From positions 1 to 64,000 of the forward strand of contig NW_012236512.1 of the NCBI RefSeq assembly GCF_000787575.1: a stretch of 64,000 nucleotides of DNA, read 5' to 3'. The number at the start of each line of letters is the position of its first letter. The stretch's first letter is position 1. The position numbers and the translations under genes were made by a program. This DNA comes from Acytostelium subglobosum LB1. Lineage: Eukaryota; Evosea; Eumycetozoa; Acytosteliales; Acytosteliaceae. Under the pieces are notes generated by a model, which saw only the letters and a program-made list of their open reading frames with translations, was not told the DNA's origin and ran no database searches. Positions 34,638 to 45,822 of this stretch are shown in pieces.

Positions 34638-36064
34638 ATGGGAAATAACTTATCACAACATGCAAGGGACAGGATATACCTATGCAAGAAGGATGGTGAG
34701 CGTGAACTGAACCTCAGCTCATGTGACCTTAAAGAGTTACCAAAGCGAATTCTAAAGTTCCGCAAGACACTGACACAGCTAAACGTTGGAAAGAACTTCT
34801 TGACAGAGTTCCACAACAGTATCGAGAAGTTCCAGCTGCTCGAGGGTCTGGTCGCTGATTCGAATGAACTGAACGACGTATCAGCATCTCTTTCGTCATT
34901 GGCGCACCTCACACACTTGGACCTCTCAAACAACCTGTTGACCAATGTGCCCAACAACATGAGTCACCTCACATACCTCAACATATCGATCAACTCGATC
35001 CAGTCCTTCCCCAACGCCCTCTCACTGCCCATGCTGCAGGAGCTTCTCTACGCCCACAACAAGGTCTCCATTTTCCCGACACCCATCCTCGAGCTCCGCC
35101 ATCTGCGCACACTTGACCTCAGTGGCAACCGTCTGAACTACCTGCCCGACGAGATATCACATCTGTCGGCCACGCTGCACACCCTGGACCTCTCTGAGAA
35201 CAACTTCACATCGTTCCCGCCACCCATATCAACGTTGTCCAACCTTCGAACGCTGCGCATCGGCAGCAACAACATGGGTACACTGACACCAGTGTTCACC
35301 ACGTTGACACATCTCGAGACACTTGACTTTAGCGGATGCAGTCTGACCTCGTTCGACTTTGACCTCTCCAAGCTAATGAGCTTGACAGAGTTGTCTCTGG
35401 CTCACAACCGTATACCAGAATTCAGCGTTCAGACTGCGCTCTCATTGGGCACTCTCAAGAAGATGAAACAGTTGGATCTGTCAGCGGCCGGCTTCAACTC
35501 GATTCCCAAGCAGATTGGCTGGCTCACTGGCCTGCGTCGTATCAACCTGACCCAGAACAACCTGACCAAGGTACCTGGCGAGCTCAGTCTACTGAACCCA
35601 TCGATCGACATCCTCTTGGTGCCCAACCCGTTGGAGTACCCATACGCAGAGTGGATCAAGGAGGGCATACCCATCTTCTTGCAGAACATCAGACCCTACA
35701 TGAAGGCCTACGCACCCAACTGCTCAGTCAGTGATCTGCAGACACAGTTGAAGGTCAACACACCCAACCAGTTTACGATCACAGCAGTTGACTATGCCGG
35801 TCAGGCCAGGATCAGTGGAGGAGATGTATTTGAGGTCAAGATGATGCTGGACGGACAGGGTGCATCGCAGGCTGGTGAGACACCCGCCGGAGCGTCCTTC
35901 TTGAAACAGATCGATTGCATCGTCAAGGACAACTTCAAGGCTCAGAAAGCAAGCCACCTACACTGTATTCTTTAACTCANCCTCAAAGTGGTACCTACAC
36001 GATCCATGTCAGCAGTGATTCTCTACCTGTTAAAGGTTCACCATTCATATTGGAGTTGGTGTAA
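34638..36064 (+). CDS. Leucine-rich-repeat protein with C-terminal filamin-type domain
   Basis: The N-terminus MGNNLSQ fits an N-myristoylation signal. About 14 leucine-rich repeats of the L-x-x-L-x-L-(S/x)-x-N-x-(L/F) kind span residues 25-330 (for example LTHLDLSNNLLTNVPNNM and LHTLDLSENNFTSFP). From about residue 365 a filamin/ABP-280-like immunoglobulin repeat begins (VDYAGQARISGGDVFEV) and ends with S-G-T-Y-T-I-H-V and KGSPFILELV. The open frame stops early at 35973-35975. The filamin ending lies in another frame and closes with TAA at 36062-36064. Two frame breaks within about 45 bp, one of them at the single N (35980), suggest sequence errors rather than a real stop. It is probably a membrane-tethered scaffold. 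Confidence 0.8.
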
Positions 36065-36255
36065 ATGTATCACCGTCCATCGATTGTTGTAATAATAATA
36101 AAGTTTGTGACTGTGTGGCGCGTATTTAGTTTGATGTGAACTTCTCACTTTAAATATAGTTGTTGATGAACACTTCACTACAAATAATAATATTGAGAAT
36201 AAGCAGTAGTAACAACAACAACAACAAGTAGATGCTTGTACTTATATTACTGTAA

Positions 36256-37826
36256 ATGGGTTCTTACTTCTCTAAAAAGGTATGTCTGGTAGTAGATAGA
36301 TGTCTTGTTATCACTGATAGATGACTAACGATAGGATACAACAATAGAAATCATTGGAAAGAGAGTTCGCAGACATTGAAGACAAGATACTAAAGTATGA
36401 GGATGCTGTATCCAATGCTAGGTTGACACAGAGAACAGTGTTCTCTCGTATCATTCTATATGGTCTATTATTAGAGTTATTACTGTTCCTTTGGACCTAC
36501 TATAGAACACGATCATCATCCTCAGCAGAGCACTTCAATGACAATATCTTATACTACTCCCTATTGGTCATTTTCCCAGTCACGTAGGTTGGAACCTTGC
36601 ACTCAATCCTTCACTACTACTGACTAGTCGACTAACATGACATGTCATTTGTAGTATGTATTGCTTTACCAAGATATTCAACTATATTTATGTATACAAG
36701 ATACATCACAATGAGAGCAAGTTGGATGTTCTCAAGACTCAACTTCAGCAAAAGATAGATGCAAGGAAGAAGGAGACTGACTATGACAATACTCAAAAGA
36801 TAATAGACAAGTATGAGAAACTTATGAAGAGTAAGCATCATCTGGTTGGTTGGTTGGTTGGTTGGTCAACATGTTGGCATGTTTAAGACATTACCTAACC
36901 GACTCTCAAAGACACAAGCCCTGATGGTAGGACTAAGGTCACTACACCTCCCTCCAAGCAACCTTTGACAAGGGTTTCACCTGTCAAGTCCACTACCAGT
37001 TCATCTAGGGTCACCAATAGTATTCAATCACAACTGCAAGAGCAGTCCTCTTTGAGACATAGACCCATGCCTCAGCAACAGCAGCAGCAGCAATATCAGC
37101 AAAGTCCTTCTTCTTCGATCGGCAGTGCTCTTATCGATTCACCAACTTCATCACCAGCGGGAAGAAGTGTCAACACCACGCCAAACATTCACTCTCAACT
37201 ACAACAACAGCAGCAACAGCCACTACCGCCACCAAAGCGCCCGCATGTACTGCAACCTGTACCAATTCGTCCACTTCCAAAGGGAGTCATACCAATCAAC
37301 AACAACAACAACAATGCATCATCACCTCAACAAAGGCAATCCCAGCCACCCAAACAACAGAGTTGGTTGGACAAGGTTGTAGATTACATCATCTCTGACG
37401 GGCCAAAGTATGGATCGCCACTCATTTGCCACAATTGTCACAACCACAATGGTTATGTTCCAACCCATGAGTTGGAATCAATACGTAAGTAATACCACTG
37501 ATGCCGCCATTCTCAAGCAGTCAACTAATTATTCTCATTTCCAATCTAAAGAGTTTAGATGTAGATTCTGCCATACGTTCAACCAAAGAGGTGATGATGA
37601 AGTGAATGCAGACGATCACGTAGATAACAACAGCAGCAGCAGCAGCAACATGTCAGCTGAAGTAGATGACATACCTACAGGTGACGTAGTCAAAGAGGAC
37701 AAGGAAGATTTGGATGAGCCACGCCACGATGCTGAGGAACAGCAACGCTCAGAGAACACAAAATCTACCAACGATACTGGCAATGCCAAGAAACAAGACG
37801 TAGCAAACCGATGCGACGATGACTGA
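36256..37826 (+). CDS. lnp: Lunapark, ER three-way-junction protein
   Basis: Lunapark stabilises three-way junctions of tubular ER. Exons 36256-36279, 36348-36583, 36655-36830, 36912-37484 and 37552-37826 join in phase for 427 residues. It starts MGSYFSKK, fitting N-myristoylation as in animal Lunapark. A coiled coil precedes two close hydrophobic segments (RIILYGLLLELLLFLWTYY and LLVIFPVTMYCFTKIFNYIY), followed by another coiled coil. A Gln/Pro/Ser-rich stretch leads to the family zinc finger, DYIISDGPKYGSPLICHNC with HNGY and F-R-C-R-F-C-H-T-F-N. The tail is acidic and Ser-rich. Confidence 0.92.
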
Positions 37827-37899
37827 TATCACCAATTAGCGTTGTTCTTGCGCCAATACATGTTAGGTACAATAATAGTATACATGTTGCTGTTTATAA

Positions 37900-39365
37900 T
37901 TATTCGTTGTTGTCATCATTGTCATCGCCAACGGCAACATTCTGAGCTGCAACAACACCATTCGCTTGTGGTCTCCATCCTGGAAGCAACGATTGCAACA
38001 TTGGTACAAAGAACTGAATGATCTCTGTCATCAAATCTGTTTCCCTTGGAACAACTACTTGTTGCTCAGGTTGTTGTTGTTGACCCTGCTCTTGTTGTTC
38101 CTGTGGTTGTTCCTGTGGTTGCTGCTCTGGTTGCTGCTCTGGTTGCTGGGCATTATTGTTGTTGGCATTGTTGGCATTATTGGCATTGTTGGCATTATTG
38201 ACATTATTGTTTCTTACAACAGGAACGGCAGGAACAGGTGGCCTGCGAAGGACATGCATGTAACTATAATAACAATTGATACATAGTTAGAGACCAGTGT
38301 CTAAATGATTGGTGACGCGTGAAGAAGTACCTACAGATAATAGCCAACACCAACACAAACTAGTGTAAATGTTCTTTCCAATGAACCTCCATGAAGGAAT
38401 AGACTTAGCATCAGTAGTCTGAATATTATGCTCAATATGGTGCCACCATTGATTCGTCTAGGTGGTCGCTGTCTGTTTGCTTGATGAGGTTGTGCTGCGG
38501 GCGCAGCAGGGTGAGCTGGAAGTTGAACAGGGATTGCAACAGGAGGCAACTGGGGACCAGCAGTCAAATGTTGTTGTCTAGCATAGAAGAGTATCTGCTG
38601 CTGCTGAACCTGCATCACTTGCAACATATTGATCATCTGTTGAATGCCTTGTGGTTGTCCAAAAGGCATAATCGATGTTTGGTTGTTGTTTGCATAGAAC
38701 TGAGATGGTGTTGGTCCATAATTAAATGAGTTGGTATTGGTACTGTTGTTGCTAATGCTGTTGTTGTTGTTGTTGTTGTTGTAATTGATTGCAGTCACTG
38801 GCATTGGAACAAAAGGTTGAGGGGCAAAGTGCATTTGACCTGGACGGAAAGTGAAGGACATGACCTGTGGAGGTACCATGGGAGGCATTGTGAATGTTTG
38901 CATTGGAGATGATGTAGCACTGCTTGCTGGAGAACGAGTTGAATCGATTGGTGCGATAGGTGTGGAGGTTGATGGATTGGATGTAGGTGTTTGACTTGGA
39001 ATAGAGTCAGTCTGTTGCTGTTGCTGTTGCTGTGGTGGTTGAGATGGTGACGAAATTGAGGCCAATGGCTTGAATTGAGGTGTAACAGAGGATGGGAGAG
39101 GCTTTCTCAGCACAAGATGTACGGATTGAGGCAGGGTGAGATTGCTCTGCTTGAAGATGTTGGACAGTTGTTGTTGATCCTCTAGACACTTTCCAGCAAA
39201 GATCAACTTCTGAGTGGAGGGATGAGGCTTTGACTGCAGAGTATCAGATATCAACTGCTTTAGGTCGGCCACAGTGTTGCTTAAAGCTATTGGTATCAAT
39301 GGTGAATTGTTGTCTGATGAAGAGAACACAATGATCTTAATTTGAACCATCTGTTGTTGATCCAT
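37900..39365 (-). CDS. HERP-like ER membrane protein with ubiquitin-like domain
   Basis: Two exons, 39365-38335 and 38263-37900, join in phase for 464 residues. Residues 7-90 form a ubiquitin-like domain (VADLKQLISDTLQSKPHPSTQKLIFAGK quoted in part, then DQQQLSNIF). A long Pro/Ser/Asn/Gln-rich middle follows. A hydrophobic hairpin-like segment lies at about 320-350 (ILSIIFRLLMLSLFLHGG then FTLVCVGVGYYL). The C-terminal part is rich in Asn-Ala and Gln-Pro-Glu repeats. The order (UBL, disordered, membrane hairpin) matches HERPUD1/2, which organises the Hrd1 ER-degradation ligase. It converges with lnp, 73 bp away. Confidence 0.78.
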
Positions 39366-39506
39366 CTTTATGTTTTAATAATAATAATAATAACTAGGTT
39401 TATATGAGGATATATATTATAACTCTTTGAAATATTTATGTATTGACTTGCAATGATAATGAAAGTGATAAAGTACAACTACACAAGTGAGTCACTCACC
39501 CTCTCA

Positions 39507-39531
39507 CTTTTTCACCTCCTGGTGAAAAAAG
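39507..39531. promoter_or_regulatory. Hairpin or palindrome upstream of the HERP-like gene
   Basis: The arms CTTTTTCACC and GGTGAAAAAAG flank a TCCT loop. It lies 142 bp upstream of the HERP-like start and 93 bp beyond the wdr4 stop. The half-site (TTTTTCAC / GTGAAAA) matches that of the palindrome at 10576-10591. Confidence 0.6.
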
Positions 39532-39623
39532 CCCCCAGCACCACGATGAAAAAGGCAACGTCCAAGTTGAGATGACGATGCATGCAGTCTGTCTTTCATA
39601 CCCATTCGATTGAGATTCATTTA

Positions 39624-41319
39624 TTACTTTGTTACCTCTTTGGCACCTTCAACAGTCATCTTTCTAAGCTTAAGAGGCTTGTTGTTTCCATTGTCACCAG
39701 CGGCGGATTCAGTATTCTCCTGGTCATCATCTCCCTCTTGTTGGTCATCGTCTTGTTGGTCGTCATCTTGTGCATCATCGTCCTCGTCGCCATCGACATC
39801 GTTGTCTGCCTTGTTACCACCGAATCTCTTCTTGTTTGTGTTCAGTGTCAGATACTTCTTGTAGTGAATCTTCAATAGGTTGTTCAGGTTGGCCAAGTCT
39901 CCCTCTCCATCCTCCTTTCCTTTGTTGTTGTTGTTGTTGTTGTTGTTGTCTGATGATGAAGTTGCTGCCGCTGCTGCTGCTACTGCTGCTGCTGCTGCCT
40001 GATAGTCGAAACCATTGACAGGATCACTAAAGCCAGTGTCAACATTGAACGATGTAATGTCAAGAGTGCAGAGTAATGGAGAGTCTGCCTGGTTTGTGAT
40101 CACTGGCATGACCAACTTGTCACCAGACACCACGAACGACATGAACAGTGGTGAGAAAGGCAAGTCAACACGCTTTGACTCTACCAATGTTTCAGTCTCA
40201 TCGAATCGATAGGTGATGATGATTGGTCTCTCCTCGATCGAGACAAACAAAGTGTTGTTGGCGAATGCCAGTGGAATGGTGACGAAATCCTCCTTTGAAT
40301 CAGTGTCGGATCCCTTGACGTCCACTGTTTGCAACAGTGTTCCCTCCTTCCATCTCCAAACGTTGATCGTTCCATCACCTGATCCTGAAACCAGTATATC
40401 TGGTCTGTTTGGGATGATAATGAATTGAGATACGAACCTGGATAACAACAACAACAACTTATTATTAGTGTCTGACACAATATTGTACGTAGTTGCTTGA
40501 ATGCTTACGTCTTGTGACCCAGACAGAAGTTCTGGATATCGAATGTATTTGGATAGTTGCTCACTCTAATCTTCTCATCACGGTCAGATGTGATTAGATA
40601 GTTGAAACATTGTGAGAAATGCTAAGTGTCGTGTTAGTATGAGCGGTACCAATGATGATGATCATGATCAAGAGACATACAATATCAGTGATAGCAGAGA
40701 AGTGACCCAACAAGAGGTTCTGCTCATCACCCTCCTCAACACCCTCTGTGATGTTGTTTGAACCATCGATGTGGTACAAGTAGACATCACCATCCCTGTT
40801 TGACAGTACAATAGACTTGTCATCATTGGTGACAATTGCTGTGAATATCTTCTTGTTGGTGTTACTAAAGGTAAGATGTATACATATAGATTAGTTTACA
40901 AGTTTGTTGTTGTTGTTTAGTGCTTGGTCCATCACAATACTACTTACACTGTCTGTGTGCAAGTGATAGAGTTGTCTGTTGTGTTCAGTGTCCAAATCTT
41001 AAAGGTCTTCTTTGGTGATGTTGTCACAAAGTACTTTGAATCTGGCTTGTTGCTGAATGTAAGTGATTGAACATCCTGATGATCACCAACATATTGAACT
41101 GTCTTTGTACTATTATATTGAAGTTATTATCATTGTTAATGTCACCAACATATTGTTATATATATATACATACGTTAGATTATATGCATAGATTGAACTA
41201 CCAATTGAATATGCAATCAAGTTCAAATGAGAGGAATAAGAGATTGCTGATATTGGATGTCTCTTGAACTTTGACTCTGATGTTGGTCTTCTCTTTGGTT
41301 GTTGTCTTGTTCTTGCCAT
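39624..41319 (-). CDS. wdr4: WDR4/Trm82, non-catalytic subunit of tRNA m7G46 methyltransferase
   Basis: WDR4/Trm82 is a WD-repeat propeller that stabilises the METTL1/Trm8 enzyme, which methylates G46 of tRNAs. Exons 41319-41174, 41109-40948, 40864-40681, 40621-40509 and 40437-39624 join in phase for 472 residues. The WD-like blades include [44 protein letters not shown] with [17 protein letters not shown], and [19 protein letters not shown]; the last is nearly signature-like for this family. The C-terminal third has an Ala run, an Asn run and a very acidic Asp/Glu/Gln block before a basic end. The N-terminus is basic, consistent with nuclear location. Confidence 0.83.
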
Positions 41320-41524
41320 TCCCTGTTGTTGTAGTTTGTATGAATAATTGAATAAGTGACTCGTCTGCCGATTATGAATGGTTGATTGTCAAACAACTTC
41401 ATCCCTTTTCAGTTCATAAGTACTCGCTTCAAAACACGAAGTATTTGATGTTCAAAACAGTTAACTTGTCAACATTGTACACAGATAATACTAATATATA
41501 TATATATATACATTGTCATCAAGA

Positions 41525-41865
41525 ATGGTAGCAAAGAAGGAGATCATACAGATATATAGAAACATACTGAGGAAGGCAAACAGAGAGTTGCAGTATTCAA
41601 ACTGTGATTACTTTAGGTTTAGACTGTCAAGTGCATTTAAAGAACCTGTACCAAACAAATATATACTGTCTCGTAAATACCAGGTATGTGTTCATCTTCA
41701 TTCGTTAGTGTAAGCTAGCTAGCTAGCTAGTTAGTTAGCTATCTTATTGCAACAATATTCAAGACAAACACGAACACTTGACACTATTTATTTAACATTG
41801 ATTGATTGACATATATCACACAGGATGCCATATATCTATCTACCAATCTAGGTAAACTAATGTAA
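41525..41865 (+). CDS. Small LYR-motif protein
   Basis: Exons 41525-41683 and 41824-41865 join in phase for 66 residues. The sequence IIQIYRNILRKANREL carries an I-Y-R version of the LYR motif near the N-terminus, and FRFRLSSAF matches the second helix of complex-1-LYR proteins. Such small proteins bind acyl carrier protein in mitochondria and help in assembly of respiratory complexes or Fe-S clusters. The client cannot be told from sequence. Confidence 0.68.
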
Positions 41866-42284
41866 ATAAAGTTATCACATCTGCCGCAATTGCAATTATG
41901 GTCAATGCTCAATGCTAGACACATTTACTTGGTACAATTTGATGATTACGTTTGGATCATACACCAAATTACAACAACTTGTTCTAGCAACTGTATTATA
42001 AGCGTTTACATGATCCCTTCACAAGACACACACACACACAATCAATTGATCGATCAATCATTCAGGACCATTAAAGCCAAGAGGCCCCAGAACCACCACA
42101 CCAGCAAAGACTGTTATAAATTGGAACGAAATGACGAGTTCTGGATCTCCATTCAAACCTTAGAATTGTTATTTATATCATATGATTAGTAGGTACATAC
42201 TACTCAACATGTAGAGAGTATCCAATAAGGGTTGATCAATAATGTTATTCTATTAATCAACTAGATAGATAGGTTAGTAATAGA
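41866..42284. other. Gap between the LYR gene and the aquaporin-like gene
   Basis: This 419-bp AT-rich stretch holds the 3' flank of the LYR gene and the presumed aquaporin promoter. A short AC run lies near 42028-42040. An ORF of 99 codons from 41890 lacks coding character. Confidence 0.4.
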
Positions 42285-43469
42285 ATGGATGACATTGAAA
42301 TGGAATCAATGTCTGAACAAACATCATCTTCATCACCATCAACAATAGCGGATGGACGACAACAACAACAGAATGTAGTTACAATCAAATCACATAGAAG
42401 GATAAAGTTAAGAGACAGAGAGAGAAGGGTAAAGATAATAACTGTGAGAGCATCAGACTCCCCAGGTGGTTTACTACGCTATGACAACTCTGGCGTCAAG
42501 GTCACTGGTCTGGACTTGGCCAAGGACAAGACACTGCCAATGGCAAGCGATCAGACTCCATCACCCGACAGCACTCCATTCTCCATTCGTGAATACCTCA
42601 GTCTAATGATGGGCTTGGAGGAAGTACGTCACAGACGTCTTCACAGAGCTTTGTTGACCGAACTGATTGGCACTGCTGTGTTCACCTACCTTAGTGTGGC
42701 CATTGTCATTGCTGTCGTCAACTTTTACAACTTCTCTGTCAACTACCGTGGGAATCCATTGGGAATGGTGGCCAATCCTTGGCAGGCATTCTTCATTGCT
42801 GCACTGCACTGTCTGCTACTGGTGATCATGATCATTGCCTGTGGTCCCAACTCTGGTGGCATCCTCAACCCTGTGATCACATTTGCCACCATGATTACTG
42901 GATTCACAACGATTGCCAAGGGAATACTTTACATCTGTGCACAACTAGTAGGTGCAATCATAGGATCCGCACTTATATATGCATCAGTGCCTCACGAAGT
43001 ATACAACAGGACACTAATGGCAACTTGCCAGTTTGGTAACCAAATGACTAAGCTCAATGCACTGGCAGCAGAGTTTGCATTTGGTTTCTTCAATTTGTTG
43101 ATAGCATTTAACGTAGCATTGGATCCACGACAGGTAAAGACCTTTGGTGTACTTGCCCCGCCACTCATCATTGGATTTGCACTGTTCATCACTTTGTTTG
43201 CTTCTCAAGGTCTGTTGTCCTTCTACGCCGGACCTGGTTTCAACATTGCCAGATGCTTTGGACCTGCTGTGGTATCTGGAAATTGGGAAAGTAGGTGTCC
43301 TTCAGACGACGACCTCAACACATCTAACCAGCCTGGTGATGCGCATCACCCATCCACCCCAGACTTTTGGATATTTATAGTTGGACCTTTGTTAGCAGCC
43401 ACTGCGATCGGCACACTGGTGAATGTCATTCCGCCATTCAAGTATGAAAGATGGAAGTGTCCCAATTAA
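42285..43469 (+). CDS. Divergent aquaporin-family channel
   Basis: Single exon, 394 residues. A cytosolic N-tail of about 120 residues is Ser/Gln-rich, then basic. Six membrane segments follow, starting with LLTELIGTAVFTYLSVAIVI. The two re-entrant half-helix motifs of the MIP family are altered. The first reads GGILNPVIT (NPV instead of NPA) and the second GFNIARCFGPAVV (N-I-A instead of N-P-A, with the usual Arg kept). The central TELIGT and FNIARCFGPAV regions leave little doubt about family membership. Substrate cannot be predicted. Confidence 0.87.
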   Translation: MDDIEMESMSEQTSSSSPSTIADGRQQQQNVVTIKSHRRIKLRDRERRVKIITVRASDSPGGLLRYDNSGVKVTGLDLAKDKTLPMASDQTPSPDSTPFSIREYLSLMMGLEEVRHRRLHRALLTELIGTAVFTYLSVAIVIAVVNFYNFSVNYRGNPLGMVANPWQAFFIAALHCLLLVIMIIACGPNSGGILNPVITFATMITGFTTIAKGILYICAQLVGAIIGSALIYASVPHEVYNRTLMATCQFGNQMTKLNALAAEFAFGFFNLLIAFNVALDPRQVKTFGVLAPPLIIGFALFITLFASQGLLSFYAGPGFNIARCFGPAVVSGNWESRCPSDDDLNTSNQPGDAHHPSTPDFWIFIVGPLLAATAIGTLVNVIPPFKYERWKCPN

Positions 43470-43543
43470 GTTCAAGATGGTACACCCACCAGGGAAACCT
43501 CGTGCCACTACGGCTAGCTCTATGATCATTTGAGGTGGACCAA

Positions 43544-43557
43544 TGACTGATCAGTCA
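43544..43557. promoter_or_regulatory. 14-bp perfect palindrome TGACTGATCAGTCA
   Basis: A perfect palindrome 75 bp after the aquaporin-like stop. It contains two TGACT half-sites, like bZIP targets; it may instead be a 3'-end structure. Confidence 0.5.
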
Positions 43558-43651
43558 ACTTTACTAAAGATGATTCGTCGCGGATCTGTCCTTATTCATC
43601 CAAACTGAGAAGAGATCAATCTCAATTATCATACTGCTATGTAAGTTTGGT

Positions 43652-43672
43652 ATGTCCATTGGGAATGGACAT
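43652..43672. other. Perfect 9-bp hairpin with GGG loop
   Basis: The arms ATGTCCATT and AATGGACAT flank GGG. The stem is perfect and lies in sequence with no ORF. Confidence 0.6.
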
Positions 43673-43977
43673 GCACGTAAAACCATCGATAGTAGATTGA
43701 TTGTTAGACAAACCGTATGACGGTTGTTGACGTCGTTATCTCAATGAGCCAGACACCACCACTGACAACAAACAATGACCATTGCTGGTTGGGTACCAAG
43801 TGATCACACACATCATAATGCTGCAAAGAAGATGACAATGAGAACCTTCTATCTTGCAATAAGACCCTGTTTAAAAGAGTCTATTTATGTTGATGATACA
43901 CGCGCAGATAATAATCCTTTAGAGACCAACAATAGGCTATGAGAGGGAATCGGCACTCGTTCGTCTGTCCACACACA

Positions 43978-43992
43978 GGGGTTTGATACCCC
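43978..43992. other. Short GC hairpin GGGGT-TTGAT-ACCCC
   Basis: A five-bp perfect stem with a five-base loop in non-coding DNA of raised GC content. Confidence 0.4.
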
Positions 43993-44032
43993 ATTCAGCA
44001 AAACGACAAATCTGTAAAAATTTTATCTACAA

Positions 44033-44053
44033 TGGCCGTATCAATCACGGCCA
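44033..44053. other. Perfect 7-bp hairpin TGGCCGT / ACGGCCA
   Basis: Seven-bp arms with a seven-base loop (ATCAATC), close to the previous hairpins. Confidence 0.5.
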
Positions 44054-45822
44054 ATCACCTGATCAGATTGATTCTGCGAACGATTGAGAGAATCACTTGC
44101 TGCGAGAGTTTGACACGGAATACCTCGCGAAAGGGATGTGACCTCCATGCCGAACCGTTTGAACGTCCAAACCGCTGAATTAGACTGATGGTCAATGAGC
44201 CCAATCCCTATCTCTTTCTCCACACTCATCTCAAACAAAATCAACGATTGGCTGGATGTCCTCTACCTAAACTACATCTCATCTCTGAATTAATTCATAC
44301 ACAACTCAATAGTAGTAGTAGTATTGATTGTAGTGAGGGTGCGAGATTGATATTGAGTTGTTGTTGTTGAGACTAACCCCAACTAGTTAGTCCCTGTCAA
44401 CCAATCAAATGTTGTTACGAGCACAATCCAAACACACACACACACACATAATAACCCAGTCGGTCAAACCATTTGTCCAGCCATCCAGTAAGAGATCAAC
44501 TTTTAGATACATAGATAGATAGATAGACATCAATCAATCAATCAATCAAGCAATCAATCAATCAAACAAACAATCATCATTCAATCATATTACTCAGCCA
44601 CTCACTCACTCAACTCACTGAATCAATCATTCATTCCGGTGGTTGTCCCTGCAGTATTAGTATACATACTTTATTAATTAGGTTGTAGCGTCGTTTGCCT
44701 TGTCTGCATCTGTCCACAGATATTTTGCATAATAATATATTACATCGCACCATAAGGAGTGATCCAATCAAAACATCTGACCGCTACTTCACCTTCAAAC
44801 CTTTTATCTTCCCAGTGGGACCAGACATATCATACAATTTATATTATTATTATTATTATTACTTAAATTAATATCATTACAACAATCAGTCTTTGGTACA
44901 ACAACAACAACCACAACAAACATCAATATTACAATCAACAACAACATAGAAAGAAACCAAAAGGTATGTGATTGAACATCCCAGGGTCACTACGCAATTC
45001 ATTCAACTAATTGACGACTCGTCATCTTGTGAAAACAAACCATCCATTCCTTCCCATCCATTCAACAACATGTGTCACTTTGAATCCTTTAGACGAATAG
45101 GAACATCCAAGTTATATTTAGATAACAACAACACTCATCTGTTGTGTAGAGATATCAACTGTAGGTTATTACGATCCCCTTTACACTTTACTCACCGCCC
45201 CCAATAGGCCAAAAGGCCTCCACAAGCACAAGTGCTTCAGCTTATGGGTATTTTTGCAACATAGTCGGAACACACACACACAACCCGACACACACACACA
45301 CATACCCATCACCAGTACCACTCGCCACTTTGTGATTCATTGCACCCATCCATCATTGTGTTGTCTGGGTTTCCAGACGACCGTGATACTCTCCAGATTA
45401 CCCCTTTCTTGCTTGGGTCTCTCGTATGGGCGTGATAGTCGACTGAGACTCGTACCTCAATGATCATTCGATGTGTTGCTACATCATCTCATTGCAGAGG
45501 GAGAGACACCTGATTGATCGTAGTGGTAGCTATTTGACAGTGTCAACACTTTGATCAAAAGTTAACTATTGCACTCTATTTAACCTATTGTCCAACATAT
45601 ATACTTTGTTATTTGCTTGTATCATCTATACTATGACATCATCACCTTAATCAATCAATCGAAATACTAACTTTATCCAATCAATCAACCATTCAATCAA
45701 TCAGTAGTTGGAACACTTATTCCAACCTTGTATTATTACATACCTTATACAAATATAACACATATTCATATCATATAATATCTATATAATCATATATATA
45801 ATACATACATACATAACAAGTC

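Larger units (their letters stand above)
43470..45822. other. 2.35-kb gene-free stretch before the Galpha gene, hairpin-rich in its left part
   Basis: I find no convincing protein gene here. The left part (to about 44.2 kb) is less AT-rich than other gaps and holds several perfect inverted repeats, listed separately. The right part has low-complexity sequence: CAAT/TCAA repeats at about 44527-44575, AC runs near 44435 and 45270-45300, and ATT/TTA runs near 44840. It is presumably the promoter and 5' leader of the Galpha gene, with a possible donor-like AAG-GTATGTG at 44963 that could start a leader intron. Confidence 0.5.

Noticed and set aside
44041-45463. Several ORFs of 60-80 codons upstream of the Galpha gene
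   Set aside because: They lie in low-complexity or hairpin-rich sequence, have no introns that join them and no recognisable motif.
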